From assembly GCF_041687215.1 (NCBI RefSeq), contig NZ_JAWLCI010000017.1, forward strand, positions 4,695-68,694: a DNA stretch of 64,000 nt. Direction: 5' to 3'. The stretch comes from Mariniphaga sp041687215. Its GTDB lineage: Bacteria > Bacteroidota > Bacteroidia > Bacteroidales > Prolixibacteraceae. The notes below the pieces were generated by a model. It made no database searches and was not told the origin of the DNA. It saw only the letters and a program-made list of their open reading frames with translations. Of this stretch, positions 18,712 through 27,390 are shown in pieces; position 1 is the first letter of the stretch, and each line of letters opens with the position of its first letter. Both the position numbers and the translations under genes were made by a program.

Positions 18712-18748
18712 GACAGGAGTTAAAAGCGATTGGCTTAAAACTCCAGTC
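18712..18748 (-). other. Terminator-like hairpin in the spacer between tRNA-Gly and tRNA-Thr
   Basis: On the minus strand the GACtGGAGTT and AACTCCtGTC arms pair with one mismatch and are extended by an inner AAGC/GCTT segment. The hairpin is followed by TTTTTGTGTG. The pattern is nearly the same as the hairpin plus TTTTTGTGT found between rplL and rpoB, so it may attenuate or process the tRNA-tuf transcript. Confidence 0.45.
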
Positions 18749-18759
18749 TCAATTTTTTG

Positions 18760-18832
18760 AGCGGGAGACGGGATTCAAACCCGCGACCCTTAGCTTGGAA
18801 GGCTAATGCTCTATCGACTGAGCTACTCCCGC
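18760..18832 (-). tRNA. tRNA-Gly (anticodon TCC)
   Basis: The minus strand gives a complete 73-base cloverleaf without CCA. The acceptor stem is GCGGGAG/CTCCCGC, the D stem GCTC/GAGC, and the anticodon stem TTAGC/GCTAA surrounds CTTCCAA (anticodon TCC). The T arm reads GCGGG-TTTGAAT-CCCGT. It is the first RNA of the tRNA-tuf transcript. Confidence 0.95.
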
Positions 18833-18858
18833 AATATATTGCACGCTATAATGCGCTG

Positions 18859-18866
18859 CAAAACTA
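18859..18866 (-). promoter_or_regulatory. Candidate -7 element of the tRNA-tuf operon
   Basis: TAGTTTTG on the minus strand matches TAnnTTTG and would start transcription about 20 bases before tRNA-Gly. No TTTG stands at the ideal -33 distance. A second match, TACATTTG at 19037-19044 (minus), also lies in this hpf-tRNA spacer and could act as an upstream promoter. Confidence 0.45.
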
Positions 18867-19091
18867 CAAAATTTTATCAAAAACTGAAGACAAAACGCGT
18901 GTCTTTCTCAAATCCAAAGTAAAAACACGAAAAAAATTCACCTATTCAACCTATTCAAAAAACGCTTAAGTATCAGTAAATAAGGTGAAACTACTTTAAA
19001 TTCGACTGTTTCTGAAACGCCCCTAAAAAGGGTGTGCAAATGTAAAAATATTATTTTAAAAATCTAAAATTCTACTTGTAAAAAATGAATT

Positions 19092-19394
19092 TTATTTACT
19101 CTTAAGTTTTTCTTTAAATTTACCGAGTTGTTTACGAAGGGCATCAACGGCCAAATCGGTTGCTTCCTCAAATGTATCGGCTTGCTTTTTTGCGAAAAGA
19201 TAACCGTTGGAGGGTATTGAAATTTTAATTTCTGAGATTTTGTTTTTGGCGGCTTCGGGTTTAAGCACTTTTAATGTTACTTCAGCATTAATGATACCAT
19301 CGAAAAAGGTATCGAGCTTATTCACTTTTTTGTTTACGAAATCCACCAGCTTCTTATCTGTGGTGAAATGTACTGAATTAATAATAATTTCCAT
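19092..19394 (-). CDS. hpf: Ribosome hibernation-promoting factor, short form (HPF/RaiA family)
   Basis: A 100-residue member of the HPF/YfiA family, which blocks the decoding centre and inactivates ribosomes in stationary phase or starvation. The N-terminal strand motif (VHFTTDKKLVDFVNKKVNKL) and the helix FEEATDLAVDALRKQLGKFK are typical. There is no C-terminal dimerisation domain, so it is the short type. It follows xerC after 18 bases in the rpsU-xerC-hpf group that precedes the tuf block. Confidence 0.93.
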   Translation of the reverse strand: MEIIINSVHFTTDKKLVDFVNKKVNKLDTFFDGIINAEVTLKVLKPEAAKNKISEIKISIPSNGYLFAKKQADTFEEATDLAVDALRKQLGKFKEKLKSK

Positions 19395-19412
19395 AGTAAC
19401 ACTTTTTATTAG

Positions 19413-20297
19413 TTAACCCCTTGGGTGGGCTTGTTTATATATAGAATGCAATTTTTCAAATGTTGTGTGGGTGTAAACCTGAGTTGCTGACAAGTTGGAG
19501 TGTCCCAGCAGTTCTTTTACAGCATTCAAATCAGCTCCTTTGTTTAACAAATGAGTAGCGTAAGAATGACGCAAAACATGTGGACTCTTTTTTTCCAATG
19601 ATGTTACAAGCTCCAAATATTTGTTCACAACCCTGTATATTAATTTTTCGTAAACCGGCTTTCCCTTCTCTGTTACGAGTAACGCTTCCTGACTGTTTCC
19701 AATTTCCCTGTTTCTTATTTCGAGGTACTGTTGTAGAAGTTGATTAATACTTCTTGGGTAAGGAATTATTCTTTCCTTTTGTCTTTTTCCCAACACTTTG
19801 ATTAAATACCCTTTTGTATCGAAGTCACGATCTTTAAGGTTTAATAATTCAGCCAACCTAATACCCGTTCCATAAAGTAATGTAATAATCAACTTATCCC
19901 TAATACCTTTGAAATCATCAGTGAAATAACCATCATCCAGTAAGTGGTGCAAGTTATTTTCTTCTACAAAATTGGGTAATTTTTTTCTGATTTTTGGTAA
20001 AGTAACGTTTGTTGCCGGATTGCTTTCAACTATTTCATTTTTCATTAAAAACCGGTAAAATGCTTTAACTGTAGAAATTTTTCTGCTCACTGACCTCGGA
20101 GTATATTCCTGCTCCATCAATGAAACAATCCAGCTTCTAACAAATTTTGCATCAACCCTTTTAACATCAAATTCCCCGACCATCTCAGTGTAAAATGACA
20201 CGAATTGATCGAGGTCTTTTTTATATGCTGTTACTGTATGGGAAGAATTTCTCTTCTCATACCTTAAATAGTTGACAAACGATTCCTGATAGTTCAT
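19413..20297 (-). CDS. xerC: Tyrosine recombinase XerC/XerD-type
   Basis: A 294-residue site-specific recombinase. The N-terminal SAM-like core-binding domain spans about 1-85 and the catalytic domain about 105-290. Catalytic residues are visible in order: Arg in GTGIRLAELLNL, His and Arg in HVLRHSYATHLL, His in LLGHSNLS, and Tyr in VYTHTTFEKLH. Xer recombinases resolve chromosome dimers at dif. The location between rpsU and hpf, away from any mobile element, supports the housekeeping role rather than an integrase. Whether it is the C or D paralogue cannot be decided for certain. Confidence 0.92.
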   Translation of the reverse strand: MNYQESFVNYLRYEKRNSSHTVTAYKKDLDQFVSFYTEMVGEFDVKRVDAKFVRSWIVSLMEQEYTPRSVSRKISTVKAFYRFLMKNEIVESNPATNVTLPKIRKKLPNFVEENNLHHLLDDGYFTDDFKGIRDKLIITLLYGTGIRLAELLNLKDRDFDTKGYLIKVLGKRQKERIIPYPRSINQLLQQYLEIRNREIGNSQEALLVTEKGKPVYEKLIYRVVNKYLELVTSLEKKSPHVLRHSYATHLLNKGADLNAVKELLGHSNLSATQVYTHTTFEKLHSIYKQAHPRG

Positions 20298-20330
20298 TCA
20301 CCCATTCTGTAACCCCAGGAATCCATAATA

Positions 20331-20522
20331 CTAGTCTTCCTGGCGTTGTAATTTTTCAATATAAACAGCCTTTTTTACTTCTTCCCTTCTTTTGATGGAA
20401 GGTTTAGTAAACTTCTGGCGCTCACGTAATTCTTTAATTACACCAGTCTTTTCAAATTTCCGCTTAAACCTTTTTAGGGCTCTTTCTATATTTTCGCCTT
20501 CTTTTACCGGAATAACAATCAT
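20331..20522 (-). CDS. rpsU: 30S ribosomal protein S21
   Basis: A 63-residue S21 protein with the family start MIVIPVKEGENIERALKRFK and the basic tail RRREEV-type helix (KPSIKRREEVKKAVYIEKLQ). It sits near the anti-Shine-Dalgarno end of 16S rRNA. In Bacteroidota S21 is part of the pocket that hides the anti-SD, consistent with the weak SD sequences in this window. A good promoter lies directly upstream. Confidence 0.96.
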   Translation of the reverse strand: MIVIPVKEGENIERALKRFKRKFEKTGVIKELRERQKFTKPSIKRREEVKKAVYIEKLQRQED

Positions 20523-20550
20523 TTCTATACCGTATTTAAAAATTGAGGCG

Positions 20551-20581
20551 CAAATTTAGAAATTATTCAACGTAAATCAAA
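20551..20581 (-). promoter_or_regulatory. Promoter of rpsU-xerC-hpf
   Basis: On the minus strand TTTG (20581-20578) is followed after exactly 19 bases by TAAATTTG (20558-20551), a full match to the Bacteroidota -33/-7 consensus. Transcription would start near 20545, about 20 bases before the rpsU ATG. Confidence 0.75.
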
Positions 20582-20633
20582 TTTAAAGGAAAAAAATAAT
20601 TAATCCTACAAGCATATACCCTTTTAAAGATTT

Positions 20634-21743
20634 TTAACGGCAGGTAATGTAGGGCCGAATCAGGGCAAAAGATGCTGTATCAATCAGGCCCTCAGTAAGT
20701 AATTGCTCATGCGAAGAAAATGGCCCGTTGTTTTGACGAAAATTTAATATTGCTTCCACATTTCTTTTTTCGAAATAGGGATGACGTATTAGTTCGGCAT
20801 AACCGGCAAAATTAATCCTGAGTTTTTCCACCCGAAGTGAATCTATTGTTAAATTTTCATTGATAGCATGATAAGTTTCTTCCGGAAAACCATAAACTTC
20901 AAGCAATTGATGTTTGCCATAAAAACCGCCAAGCAAACTGCGGTATTTCAAAATGCGGGATGCATAAACTGGTCCAATTCCATTAAGTTGCAACAAATCA
21001 AGGGAATCGGCAGAATTAAGTTCAATCCGTATTGGAATTGACACTGTTTTATCTACCTTCACTTCTTCGGGCAGTTCAGCTACATTTATAAAACTTTTTA
21101 TCGAATTATAAAACACAGAGTCGATTCCATAAATTATCAACAAATCTTCAGGTTGAGAAAAACTGCCTCCGCTTTCACGATATTTTATCAGGTTTGACGC
21201 CTGAAACTGATTAAAACCTGTATTTAGTAATTCATCTTTGTTGGCCGTGTTGGGATCAAATACCTGAAATGTTGGTTTTGCAGCCACTTTCAAACCTGGT
21301 TCATCTTCCGAATTATTGGCGATGGCAGCAGCCGGAATACGGATGTAACTTTCGATAAGTGAAAAAATACTGTCATTCATTCCGTAAATTCGCCGAACGT
21401 CTTCGGTTTTATTAAATTTCCCACCGGCAGATCTGTAACTCAACATGTTTCTTTTTATAAAGGCTGGCATATTAAATGAATCCAAAGCTTCTTCAGTAAT
21501 GGTATTGGGATTGAAGTGAAACAAGGTTCTGCTTTCATTCTCGCTTTCAGTTTGTTTTTCCCATTCTTCAAATGCCTTGATTATTGCAGAAAAGTCTGAA
21601 GAGGGGTTCAATTCAATTTTTCCGACAATGATATTGCCTGCCAGAAACAAAAAGATAATCACACTCAACGCCACAACTGCGCTGCGATCTTGTTTCGAAA
21701 AGTTGAAATATCCTTTAAAAATTTGCCTGAAGGTGTTTTTCAT
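20634..21743 (-). CDS. ComEA-type helix-hairpin-helix protein, membrane-anchored
   Basis: The 369-residue protein has an N-terminal transmembrane segment (VVALSVIIFLFLAGNIIVG, about residues 24-42) followed by at least three ComEA-like helix-hairpin-helix units. The best is the third (IELNSADSLDLLQLNGIGPV, then YASRILKYRSLLGGF). The others begin HFNPNTITEEALDSF and FDPNTANKDELLNTGF, and a fourth, weaker unit lies near the C-terminus. Such units bind DNA non-specifically; ComEA proteins take up DNA in competence. Here the role is inferred only from the domain. No com genes are adjacent. Confidence 0.78.
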   Translation of the reverse strand: MKNTFRQIFKGYFNFSKQDRSAVVALSVIIFLFLAGNIIVGKIELNPSSDFSAIIKAFEEWEKQTESENESRTLFHFNPNTITEEALDSFNMPAFIKRNMLSYRSAGGKFNKTEDVRRIYGMNDSIFSLIESYIRIPAAAIANNSEDEPGLKVAAKPTFQVFDPNTANKDELLNTGFNQFQASNLIKYRESGGSFSQPEDLLIIYGIDSVFYNSIKSFINVAELPEEVKVDKTVSIPIRIELNSADSLDLLQLNGIGPVYASRILKYRSLLGGFYGKHQLLEVYGFPEETYHAINENLTIDSLRVEKLRINFAGYAELIRHPYFEKRNVEAILNFRQNNGPFSSHEQLLTEGLIDTASFALIRPYITCR

Positions 21744-21886
21744 TCCAACAGTATTTTTGGGTATTACAGTAATGGGCTTAAATATAAAGCTTTATGCAAA
21801 GAAAAACAACTTTAGACAATTTTTTTTTACTGGTTGCAGGGGGGAACAAAAAAAACTCCGATTTCAATACAACAACTTAACCTTCA

Positions 21887-23251
21887 TCAGGAAAAATTTA
21901 TTAGCCCAACTCCCTGGAGAAAAATAAAAGCTATGGCCAGTGGAGCAATAAATTTAATGACAAACATGTAAAATGGAATATATTTTACTTTCAGCTTCCC
22001 CTCGTTGGATAACTCTTCTTTAGCACCTTCACGCCCTAGAAACCAGGCAACAAAAATTACAATAAAAAAACCTCCCAGCGGCAATAATATATTAGCCGAC
22101 GTAAAATTCATTAAATCAAAAACAGTAAATCCCAATATTTTCACATCGGCCATTGTGCTGGTTGAGAGTACACACATTACTCCTAAAATTGAAACAGACG
22201 AGGTAGCCAGCCAGGTGGCAGCTTTCCGTTTTAATCCAAGTTCTTCAGAGAAAAAAGCCACTATAACCTCCAAAACCGAAATGGTGGATGTTAATGCAGC
22301 AACTCCAAGTAAAATAAAAAACATAAGAGAAAAGATATATCCGCCGGGCATTTGCTGAAAGATATTTGGCAGAGTAATGTAAACCAACCCTTCGCCAGAA
22401 CCGGGTTCAATACCAAATGCAAAAACAGCCGGAAAAATGGCCACTCCCGCTAAAATGGCAATAAAAGTATCGGCAAAAGCAACTGATACGGCTGTGTTTC
22501 CCAAATTATCATTTTTCTGGATATATGAACCGTACGTAATAAGCGTTCCCATTCCAATGCTAAGTGAGAAAAATGCCTGGCCAAGGGCTTCAAGGATTGT
22601 AGATGGAGTTATTTTACTAAAATCAGGTTTAAATAAAAAAGAAATTCCACTTGCTGCTCCGGGCAATGTTACCGACCTGACAACCAATACCAGAAGCAAA
22701 ATAAGCAACATCGGCATAAGAATCTTTGTATATTTTTCAATGCCTTTTTGAACTCCTGACATAATTATCGCAGCAGTAAGCCCCATAAAAACAAAAAACC
22801 ACAGAAGAGGTCTCCAGGGGGTGCCAATAAATGAGTAAAACATGCCATTCAACTCGTTTGACGAAAGTCCTTCAAATCCATTTATCACCGACTGAAAAAT
22901 ATATTCGAGTGTCCATCCGGCCACTGCAGTATAAAATGCCAGAATCATAAACGCTGCACCTACGCCCATCAGTCCAATAAGATACCAGGGTTTTCCGGGC
23001 GCCAGTTTTCTGAAAGAACCAAAAACATTTCGCTGTGCGCTCCGCCCAATGGTAAATTCGGACAACATAACCGGGATTCCAATTACAAGAATAAAGCCCA
23101 GATAGATGATTAAAAAAGCTCCTCCACCGTTTTCTCCCGCCACATAGGGAAATCGCCAAATATTTCCCAATCCAATAGCAGAACCAGCAGTTGCTGCAAT
23201 AACACCAAACCTTGAACCAAATGAGTCACGATTAGCAGGAAGACCAGACAT
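21887..23251 (-). CDS. Sodium-dependent transporter, neurotransmitter:sodium symporter (NSS) family
   Basis: A 454-residue inner-membrane protein of the LeuT/SNF family. The TM1 signature ATAGSAIGLGNIWRFPYVAG contains the unwound sodium/substrate site. About eleven to twelve hydrophobic segments follow, including the TM6 region (LGQAFFSLSIGMGTLITYGS). NSS proteins couple Na+ influx to uptake of amino acids or related compounds; the substrate here is unknown. It is monocistronic, preceded by 122 bases without a strong promoter match. Confidence 0.9.
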   Translation of the reverse strand: MSGLPANRDSFGSRFGVIAATAGSAIGLGNIWRFPYVAGENGGGAFLIIYLGFILVIGIPVMLSEFTIGRSAQRNVFGSFRKLAPGKPWYLIGLMGVGAAFMILAFYTAVAGWTLEYIFQSVINGFEGLSSNELNGMFYSFIGTPWRPLLWFFVFMGLTAAIIMSGVQKGIEKYTKILMPMLLILLLVLVVRSVTLPGAASGISFLFKPDFSKITPSTILEALGQAFFSLSIGMGTLITYGSYIQKNDNLGNTAVSVAFADTFIAILAGVAIFPAVFAFGIEPGSGEGLVYITLPNIFQQMPGGYIFSLMFFILLGVAALTSTISVLEVIVAFFSEELGLKRKAATWLATSSVSILGVMCVLSTSTMADVKILGFTVFDLMNFTSANILLPLGGFFIVIFVAWFLGREGAKEELSNEGKLKVKYIPFYMFVIKFIAPLAIAFIFLQGVGLINFS

Positions 23252-23373
23252 AAGTTACAGTGTATTAATTTGTTTTTTTAAACTTCATTTTCCTTTTAAA
23301 CTCTCATAAAAACGGGGCTAAAAATGCAAAAAATATTCAACAATAATGTGAATTTTGAATAAAACAAAAAGTA

Positions 23374-25710
23374 TTAAAACGGATATCCAATGGCAAATGA
23401 AATATTAAAATCATCGCCGGTATATTTTCGGTGACCAGGAATCCATCCATTTCCGCCAGCCTGCGAAGGATCGCGCAATTTCATACCCAAATCGAGCCTG
23501 AAAATGAAATAACTAAAATCGAAACGGAAACCGGTTCCGGTGCCAAGTGCAAGTTGTTTGTAAAACTCATTCAGTTTGAACTGTGCACCGGGCCTGTTAT
23601 CCTTTTCATTAATTGCCCAAATATTTCCGGCATCTAAAAACAATGCCCCTTCCAAAAATCCTATCAGACTAAAACGGTATTCTATGTTGGCTTCCAGTTT
23701 AATGTCTGATGACTGATTAGGATAGTCGGTGGCCGGCGCCCTGTAAGTTCCAGGCCCAAGAGACCGAACCTGCCAGGCCCTGATTCCGTTGGCCCCGCCA
23801 GTAAAATATTTCTTTTCGAAAGGCAACACATCAAAATTTCCATAAGGCAAACCAACCCCTAAAAATGCACGGCCCACTACACTGTTGTATTTATCGAAAA
23901 TGTGCCCGTAACGAAATTCCACGTCAGATTTCACATACTGTGCAAACCTTGTATTAACCAGGGTATAAAACTCCGCCGAACCCGGCCCGATGGAATCAAT
24001 AACCTGCGAATAAGGTCTGTCCAAAGTTTCAGACAACAGGTAAAGAAGGTTGCCCGCTGACTCGACGTTAAAACGCAAATAGGTGTAATTATTGGTAGTG
24101 CCCAGCCGCTGGGTATTATAAACAAACGAATAGTTTGAGGCAAGGATAAGGTGGTCGGTAAAACTGCTTTTGATGTAAAGATCTTTAATCCGATCAATAA
24201 AACCAGGATCGAACTGGTACAGATTCACCATATTAAAATCCAAAAGGTTCCAGGTATGCTTCCGGTATTCAGATGTCATCCAGTCGTATCCAAACTTTAA
24301 ACTAGCAATTGTTCGTGTGTATTCAGGTCTGCGTTGAAAATTGTATCCCAGTGTGAAAACCGTTTTCGGGAGTAAATTCCAAAATGCATTTACCAGTTGT
24401 TTTGGCCCTAAAATTTTTGGGAATGTTAAGCTGGCTTCCGGGCCAATTTCACGGGTATTAAAATATTCCGTAACATTTCCATTCACACGTTGCTGGCGTT
24501 CCATTGCACCTTTTATATTGAATCGAAAAACCTCGGCTCCGCGAAACATATTTCGGTGCTGATAGTTCACATTTCCTGCAATTCCTAAATTTCCGGAGGT
24601 ATTTGTTCCTTCAATATCAAAAGAAACTGCCTGCTTACTCAAAGGAGCAAGCCTGATGTGGCAATCCAGCAAATTGGAATCTTTTGGAAAATCAGGTTCG
24701 TTAAACTGAATATCGATAAAACGAAACTGGCGTAACCGGTTGAACGCATCAAACGTATGCCTGGCATCGGCAATGCGATAAAGTGCCCCACTCTCCATCT
24801 GGAGTAAACTGCGAAAAAGACCTGGTCGATACTTGAATTCAGGAGTAGAAAACAAAGTGTGGTTTTCCCAGTGAATGGTATCGGAGAACTGCCCCAAATT
24901 ACTTTGTGCCAACGAACCCGGAATAGTGCCTGGCAAAACCGAAATGTAAAAATGATTTAAATAGTGGGGCTTAAATTTCCGTGTTTCTTCTTGCCGGGCA
25001 TTGCTCCCAATATAAAGATCAAGAACAATTTCCTTTTCATGCAAACTACTGTCTGCCAAATAGCTAACTTCATCTTTTGTGAAGTAATAATACCCTTCAT
25101 TTTTAAAAAGGTTTACAATTTGAGCGCGTTGTTCTTCAAGCAAATTAAAATCGAATGGAGTACCCTCAGAAATAACAGCCTGGGTTGAATCCCGAAAAAA
25201 AATCGACTGAAGGGCCGAATCAGAAATATGGTAATTTATTTCCCTGATCTTATACTGTTCACCCGTTTCAATTCTATATTTTACATTGGCTTTTTGTTTT
25301 TTCTCGTTCAAGTTCGCTTCCGAATCAACCCTTGCCCTGAAAAAACCCTTGTTGCCCAAATACTGTTTCAGCCTGTCGCGGGAAGCGCCAACCAAAGCTT
25401 CATCATAAATTTCAGGTGGTTCTCCAATTCTTTTAAGCCAGCTACCGGGTTTATTTTTAGAAGATAAATTATACAGCCAAAGATGAAACTTGGCAAAACC
25501 CAAAATTTTATAATTCTCCTTTTGCCTGATTTGTACTTTGGCTTCTTCTTTATTGATTTCAGAATTATCTACATCAACCTCCACCTTATTCAGCAAATAA
25601 CGGTCTTTGGGAACAAACTTTACTGGCGAACAGGAAAAAATCAGGGCTAAAAACGCGAGAGCCACTAACTTTCCGGCAATTGATGAATATGGTATTGTTT
25701 TATGAATCAA
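23374..25710 (-). CDS. TamL-type BamA/TamA-family outer-membrane lipoprotein
   Basis: A large Omp85-superfamily protein. A lipoprotein signal (LVALAFLALIFSC) is followed by CSPVKFVPKDRYLLNKVEVD, POTRA-like domains (to about residue 390) and a C-terminal beta-barrel (surface-antigen domain, with GGANGIRAWQVRSLGPG and a final ISFAIGYPF strand). This is the layout of TamL, a TamA-like lipoprotein described in Bacteroidota. I place the start at TTG 25710 (778 residues); an ATG at 25776 would add 22 residues before the signal peptide and run into the divergent gene. No tamB lies nearby, although the two are often neighbours in the phylum. Confidence 0.82.
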   Translation of the reverse strand: MIHKTIPYSSIAGKLVALAFLALIFSCSPVKFVPKDRYLLNKVEVDVDNSEINKEEAKVQIRQKENYKILGFAKFHLWLYNLSSKNKPGSWLKRIGEPPEIYDEALVGASRDRLKQYLGNKGFFRARVDSEANLNEKKQKANVKYRIETGEQYKIREINYHISDSALQSIFFRDSTQAVISEGTPFDFNLLEEQRAQIVNLFKNEGYYYFTKDEVSYLADSSLHEKEIVLDLYIGSNARQEETRKFKPHYLNHFYISVLPGTIPGSLAQSNLGQFSDTIHWENHTLFSTPEFKYRPGLFRSLLQMESGALYRIADARHTFDAFNRLRQFRFIDIQFNEPDFPKDSNLLDCHIRLAPLSKQAVSFDIEGTNTSGNLGIAGNVNYQHRNMFRGAEVFRFNIKGAMERQQRVNGNVTEYFNTREIGPEASLTFPKILGPKQLVNAFWNLLPKTVFTLGYNFQRRPEYTRTIASLKFGYDWMTSEYRKHTWNLLDFNMVNLYQFDPGFIDRIKDLYIKSSFTDHLILASNYSFVYNTQRLGTTNNYTYLRFNVESAGNLLYLLSETLDRPYSQVIDSIGPGSAEFYTLVNTRFAQYVKSDVEFRYGHIFDKYNSVVGRAFLGVGLPYGNFDVLPFEKKYFTGGANGIRAWQVRSLGPGTYRAPATDYPNQSSDIKLEANIEYRFSLIGFLEGALFLDAGNIWAINEKDNRPGAQFKLNEFYKQLALGTGTGFRFDFSYFIFRLDLGMKLRDPSQAGGNGWIPGHRKYTGDDFNISFAIGYPF

Positions 25711-25803
25711 TATTTCAATTTTAATTTCAGCAAAAATAATGAAGTGTTTTAGATGGAAACAGTAAATTTGGAACAATTATTATGCATAACTCAACCATTT
25801 CTG

Positions 25804-26586
25804 ATGATTGGAAAAAACAAGTTAAAACTGATTAAATCGCTGGCTCAAAAAAAGTATCGATTAAAAGAACAAAGCTTTCTGACAGAGGGCGATAAAATTG
25901 TGCTGGAGGTTTTAGAATCAGAGATTAAGGTGAAAGAACTATTTGCAACTCCTGATTTTATTTCGGAAAATAAAAAATTCATTAGCAACGCAGCCCAAGT
26001 AATTGAATCCACATCAGCAGAAATCAAAAAAGCGAGTTTGCTGCAACAGCCGCAGAATTGCCTGGCCATTTGTCAGCTTCCTTCGCAACCGCAACTTCCG
26101 CCCAACCCTGAAGGATTTTTGTTGTTTTTAGATGGAATACAAGATCCTGGGAATCTGGGAACCATTATTAGAACCTGCGACTGGTTCGGCATAAAGTACC
26201 TGTTTTGTTCACCCGACACTGCCGATGCTTTTAACCCAAAAGTTATACAGGCATCAATGGGTTCATTTACAAGAGTGAAAACTATTTTCATTCCTTTTGA
26301 TGAGCTGTCTGTACATCTGCAAAAATCACAAATCCCTTTTTACGGTACTTTTCTCGATGGAAAAAACATTTACACAGAAAATCTTCCTGATAATGCGCTT
26401 ATTGTTCTGGGAAACGAAGGCCGAGGTATTCGAAATGAAGTGGCAGACAAAATCAGTTTTCCTTTAAATATTCCTTCGTTTAACCCATCTGAAAAGAAAG
26501 CCGAATCGTTAAACGTGGCAGTTGCAGCAGCTATAATTTGTAATGAATTTGCTCGGAAAAAATTTGCTATTCGAAATGAAAGCTGA
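25804..26586 (+). CDS. SpoU/TrmH-family RNA 2'-O-methyltransferase
   Basis: A 260-residue SPOUT methyltransferase. The N-terminal substrate-binding domain begins MIGKNKLKLIKSLAQKKYRL. The C-terminal knot domain carries the three SpoU motifs: LDGIQDPGNLGTIIRTCDWF, IVLGNEGRGIRNEV and LNIPSFNPSEKKAESLNVAVA. Members 2'-O-methylate ribose in 23S rRNA or tRNA using S-adenosylmethionine; RlmB-like activity is likely but not proven. I chose the ATG at 25804 because the 17 residues before it (from 25753) do not look like the family. The 3' end overlaps the convergent porT gene by 20 bases. Confidence 0.9.
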   Translation: MIGKNKLKLIKSLAQKKYRLKEQSFLTEGDKIVLEVLESEIKVKELFATPDFISENKKFISNAAQVIESTSAEIKKASLLQQPQNCLAICQLPSQPQLPPNPEGFLLFLDGIQDPGNLGTIIRTCDWFGIKYLFCSPDTADAFNPKVIQASMGSFTRVKTIFIPFDELSVHLQKSQIPFYGTFLDGKNIYTENLPDNALIVLGNEGRGIRNEVADKISFPLNIPSFNPSEKKAESLNVAVAAAIICNEFARKKFAIRNES

Positions 26587-27328
26587 AAGTAAAAATGTTC
26601 GACTTCAAATCTTTGATTGCATGTGTGTAATACTGCCGTTGGTTTTCGCTGGGTGGCGCACCAAGCAAATTATTTAACCCCAAACTAACTTTGGCTTCCA
26701 CCGAGAACCGGAAAAAAGTGAAATAATGGTCCCAGCCGGCACCAAGTTCTGCATAAAATCCTCCGCTTTTCAAACGAACCAAATCTTCTTTTCCTGTGCG
26801 GCTGATATCTTGCCGGTAAGCCGGGCCAAAAATTATATAGGGCCTGTCGTTGTTAATCCGGCGGGCTTTGTATTTTATAAGCAACGGAAAATCCAAAAAG
26901 GTAGATTTGATGGAATAGTATTGCAAGGGTTGGTAATAATCGGTTTCCCAAACCGGAATATTGTAATGCAATTGCCGTTCGCCAAATGAGAGACCTGGAA
27001 GAAAACGTAAATCTAAATCTCTTGTTAACCGCAAACTTGAGATGATTCCAACTGTGAATCCCGGAATAAGGCTGGAAACATCGGCACGAACTTCGTCTGA
27101 ACCCACAATTTGTTTTTTATCGAGTGGCCAGTTTTCCGGCACAAAATCCGGATTATTCCCGATGGGATTATAATGGGCTAATCCAAAGTCAAGTGTATTT
27201 ATTCCCAATGTGAATCCAAAATGAATCAACTTATCGTCGAAAGTTGTCATGTGGTTCACTTTCTGCTTTTGCGAAAAAGCCGAAAATGCAATAAGAATAG
27301 TCAATATGGCCAACGAAATTTTTTTCAC
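26567..27328 (-). CDS. porT: PorT family type IX secretion protein
   Basis: The 253-residue product has a signal peptide (MKKISLAILTILIAFSAFSQ). An eight-strand beta-barrel-like sequence follows, with alternating aromatic segments (FGFTLGINTLDFGL, LDFPLLIKYKARR, GGFYAELGAGWDHYF) ending in FTFSFHFE. This fits PorT, a membrane component of the type IX secretion system that exports proteins with C-terminal sorting domains. The adjacent menaquinone methyltransferase gene is the usual porT neighbour in Bacteroidota, which supports the call. A client with a T9SS sorting domain is encoded at 33.5-39.7 kb. Confidence 0.85.
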   Translation of the reverse strand: MKKISLAILTILIAFSAFSQKQKVNHMTTFDDKLIHFGFTLGINTLDFGLAHYNPIGNNPDFVPENWPLDKKQIVGSDEVRADVSSLIPGFTVGIISSLRLTRDLDLRFLPGLSFGERQLHYNIPVWETDYYQPLQYYSIKSTFLDFPLLIKYKARRINNDRPYIIFGPAYRQDISRTGKEDLVRLKSGGFYAELGAGWDHYFTFFRFSVEAKVSLGLNNLLGAPPSENQRQYYTHAIKDLKSNIFTFSFHFE

Positions 27329-27390
27329 CTGATTTTGCTCAGTTCATTCAATTCAAAAACAAATAAAGTGATTTTTTATTGTATTCAATC

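Noticed and set aside
19413..20297. Phage or island integrase
   Set aside because: Location between rpsU and hpf and lack of att sites or phage genes fit a housekeeping Xer recombinase.
25711..25776. Extended N-terminus of the TamL-like protein
   Set aside because: The extra 22 residues precede a complete lipoprotein signal and enter the divergent upstream region; TTG 25710 gives a normal signal peptide.
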